Of a stretch of DNA of 28,425 nt, positions 27,585-28,425 are shown in pieces. How positions within the stretch are numbered: position 1 is the stretch's first letter; each line of letters opens with the position of its first letter. The notes under the pieces are model-generated. The model was not told where the DNA came from, ran no database searches, and saw only the letters and a program-made list of their open reading frames with translations. The stretch is from a virus. The stretch covers positions 1 through 28,425 of the IMG/VR virus record IMGVR_UViG_3300006925_000100; one strand, written 5' to 3'. The position numbers were made by a program, and so were the translations under genes.

Positions 27585-28066
27585 TATACCGCTACTTGTG
27601 AAATTGTTAAAATAAAGCTATTTACCGCAATGCATTGAACTTGAATGTAGTTTACCGCTCCCGATGTTGCTGAATAATCTCCGTTTAGTTTTACAACTGT
27701 ATTTGATGTGGTATCAAATGTCAAAGATGAAGTCCCCCCCGAATCTGTTACGATTATAGTTTTTACTTGCCCTATTTCAGCGCTTGTAAAGTTTAAATCC
27801 ATTGCGATAGCCGACGTGGTAGTAAATACCGCTGCCGTACTAAAGTTAATGTCTAAATCGGTTGCTGCTGTTAATGGGCTAGAAGTAGTAAACTCTGCTC
27901 CTAGTTCTGCTTGTCCAACAATGTCATCATTCAGCATTGCGTTAGTAACAAAGTTGTTACCGTACACCTCATCAAAGTTTTCATTTAGTTTGTTAAATGC
28001 AGTTCTTAACGGGTCTCCTGTACCGTCGTTAGCTGCTGTTCCTAAATTTACTGTCTGTTTAGCCAT
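27584..28066 (-). CDS. Tail appendage protein with fibre-type N terminus
   Basis: The 160-residue protein begins with VNLGTAANDGTGDPLRTAFN and KLNENFDEVYGNN, a motif common at the N terminus of phage fibre and neck-appendage proteins. The rest is Thr/Ser/Ala-rich with alternating strands (TVVKLNGDYSATSGAVNYIQ), likely a trimeric beta structure. It lies six bases after the upstream 107-residue gene, behind the leader AACAATATG. Its size suggests a short fibre or a fibre base. No enzymatic motif is seen. Confidence 0.55.
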   Translation of the reverse strand: MAKQTVNLGTAANDGTGDPLRTAFNKLNENFDEVYGNNFVTNAMLNDDIVGQAELGAEFTTSSPLTAATDLDINFSTAAVFTTTSAIAMDLNFTSAEIGQVKTIIVTDSGGTSSLTFDTTSNTVVKLNGDYSATSGAVNYIQVQCIAVNSFILTISQVAV

Positions 28067-28072
28067 ATTGTT

Positions 28073-28396
28073 TTAACTAAAGTTATGTCCTGCAAATGTA
28101 TGTACTCCATTACCTTCTACTTCTATTTCTTTAGATGCCCAACCATAAGGGGAAGATTCTAAATCATTCCAAAGTACGTCTACTGAATATTTAGTACTAC
28201 GCACTCCTGCTGTTAGTTCCTCACCATCTTCATCGTATGTAGGCTCTGTGGTGTACAGATACCCTAATTTAACGATAGTATGTTTGTGGTTTGGTACGTT
28301 ATTACCATCTTCGTCTTGAACGTGCGGCAGAGCGTCTATTTTAGACTGTGCCTTTGCTTCGCTGTCAAATTCGTATTTTTTAAATAAAGTTGCCAT
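28073..28396 (-). CDS. Small structural-type protein (107 aa), unknown
   Basis: The product (MATLFKKYEFDSEAKAQSKI and onward) contains TIVKLGYLYTTEPTYDEDGE, then KYSVDVLWNDLESSPYGWAS, and a Gly/His-rich end (GVHTFAGHNFS). I recall similar short proteins near the fibre genes of marine phages, without assigned function. It is the first gene visible on the right, and its ATG follows an A-rich leader (ACAACATAATT). Whether it opens an operon cannot be seen because the upstream region is outside the window. Confidence 0.55.
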   Translation of the reverse strand: MATLFKKYEFDSEAKAQSKIDALPHVQDEDGNNVPNHKHTIVKLGYLYTTEPTYDEDGEELTAGVRSTKYSVDVLWNDLESSPYGWASKEIEVEGNGVHTFAGHNFS

Positions 28397-28425
28397 AATT
28401 ATGTTGTTAGTGTTTCTAATTCTAC

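Noticed and set aside
1-28425. tRNA genes, CRISPR arrays, insertion sequences, integrase or attachment sites
   Set aside because: I saw no cloverleaf-like sequence, regular repeat-spacer pattern, transposase motifs or integrase in the window. A computed search could still find a degenerate element.

Overview
The window is a contiguous stretch of a tailed double-stranded DNA phage genome (Caudoviricetes), probably a siphovirus, infecting a member of Bacteroidota and most likely Flavobacteriia. Every gene I can support is on the minus strand, so transcription runs from high to low coordinates. The host inference rests on the low G+C content, near-absence of Shine-Dalgarno sites, A-rich leaders of the type AAACAAACAATT-ATG, promoters of the form TTG-N19-TAnnTTTG (the Bacteroidota primary-sigma consensus), and structural proteins of families I associate with Flavobacteriia phages. 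No integrase, repressor, tRNA or CRISPR array is visible, so a lytic lifestyle is more likely, although the genome is incomplete here.

Layout in transcription order (right to left). (1) 28.4-25.0 kb: appendage/fibre-like proteins (including a LamG-type domain), then a lysis cassette of small membrane proteins, an M15-family peptidase endolysin and a holin. (2) 24.9-19.7 kb: recombination and replication. It holds NinG, an ERF annealing protein, an SSB-like protein, a DnaB-like helicase, a sigma-like factor, two PD-(D/E)XK nucleases, a MazG-like protein and several tiny coupled ORFs. (3) 18.8-16.6 kb: a ParB-like protein coupled to a Mom-like DNA-modification protein, then a stand-alone DnaA domain IV protein. 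(4) 16.5-15.1 kb: terminase. (5) 15.0-14.5 kb: a three-gene operon of tiny proteins with its own host-type promoter and terminator. (6) 14.4-6.3 kb: the tail module, including a -1 frameshifted tail assembly chaperone. (7) 6.3-0 kb: capsid protease, scaffold, major capsid protein, tail-tube-like protein, portal and connector (cut by the window edge).

Two promoter classes appear to organise this layout. Four host-type promoters, all with exactly 19 bases between elements, precede the ERF, exonuclease, ParB/Mom and small-protein operons. A second, phage-specific bipartite motif (TTAACAAAAA, 11 bases, TATTGTA) recurs at fixed spacing five times and only in front of packaging and structural operons. 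In four of the five it ends 5-6 bases before the ATG, which would predict leaderless or nearly leaderless late mRNAs. The sigma-like gene at 21.4-22.0 kb is the obvious candidate to read it. Several Rho-independent terminators divide the operons, two of them with an 8-bp stem and a GAAA loop.

The items most worth following up are the late-promoter/sigma pair, the ParB-Mom modification cassette, the DnaA domain IV-only protein, the T9 frameshift site and the early mini-operon inside the late region. All functional calls come from reading the sequence and from recalled family patterns; no database search was run.
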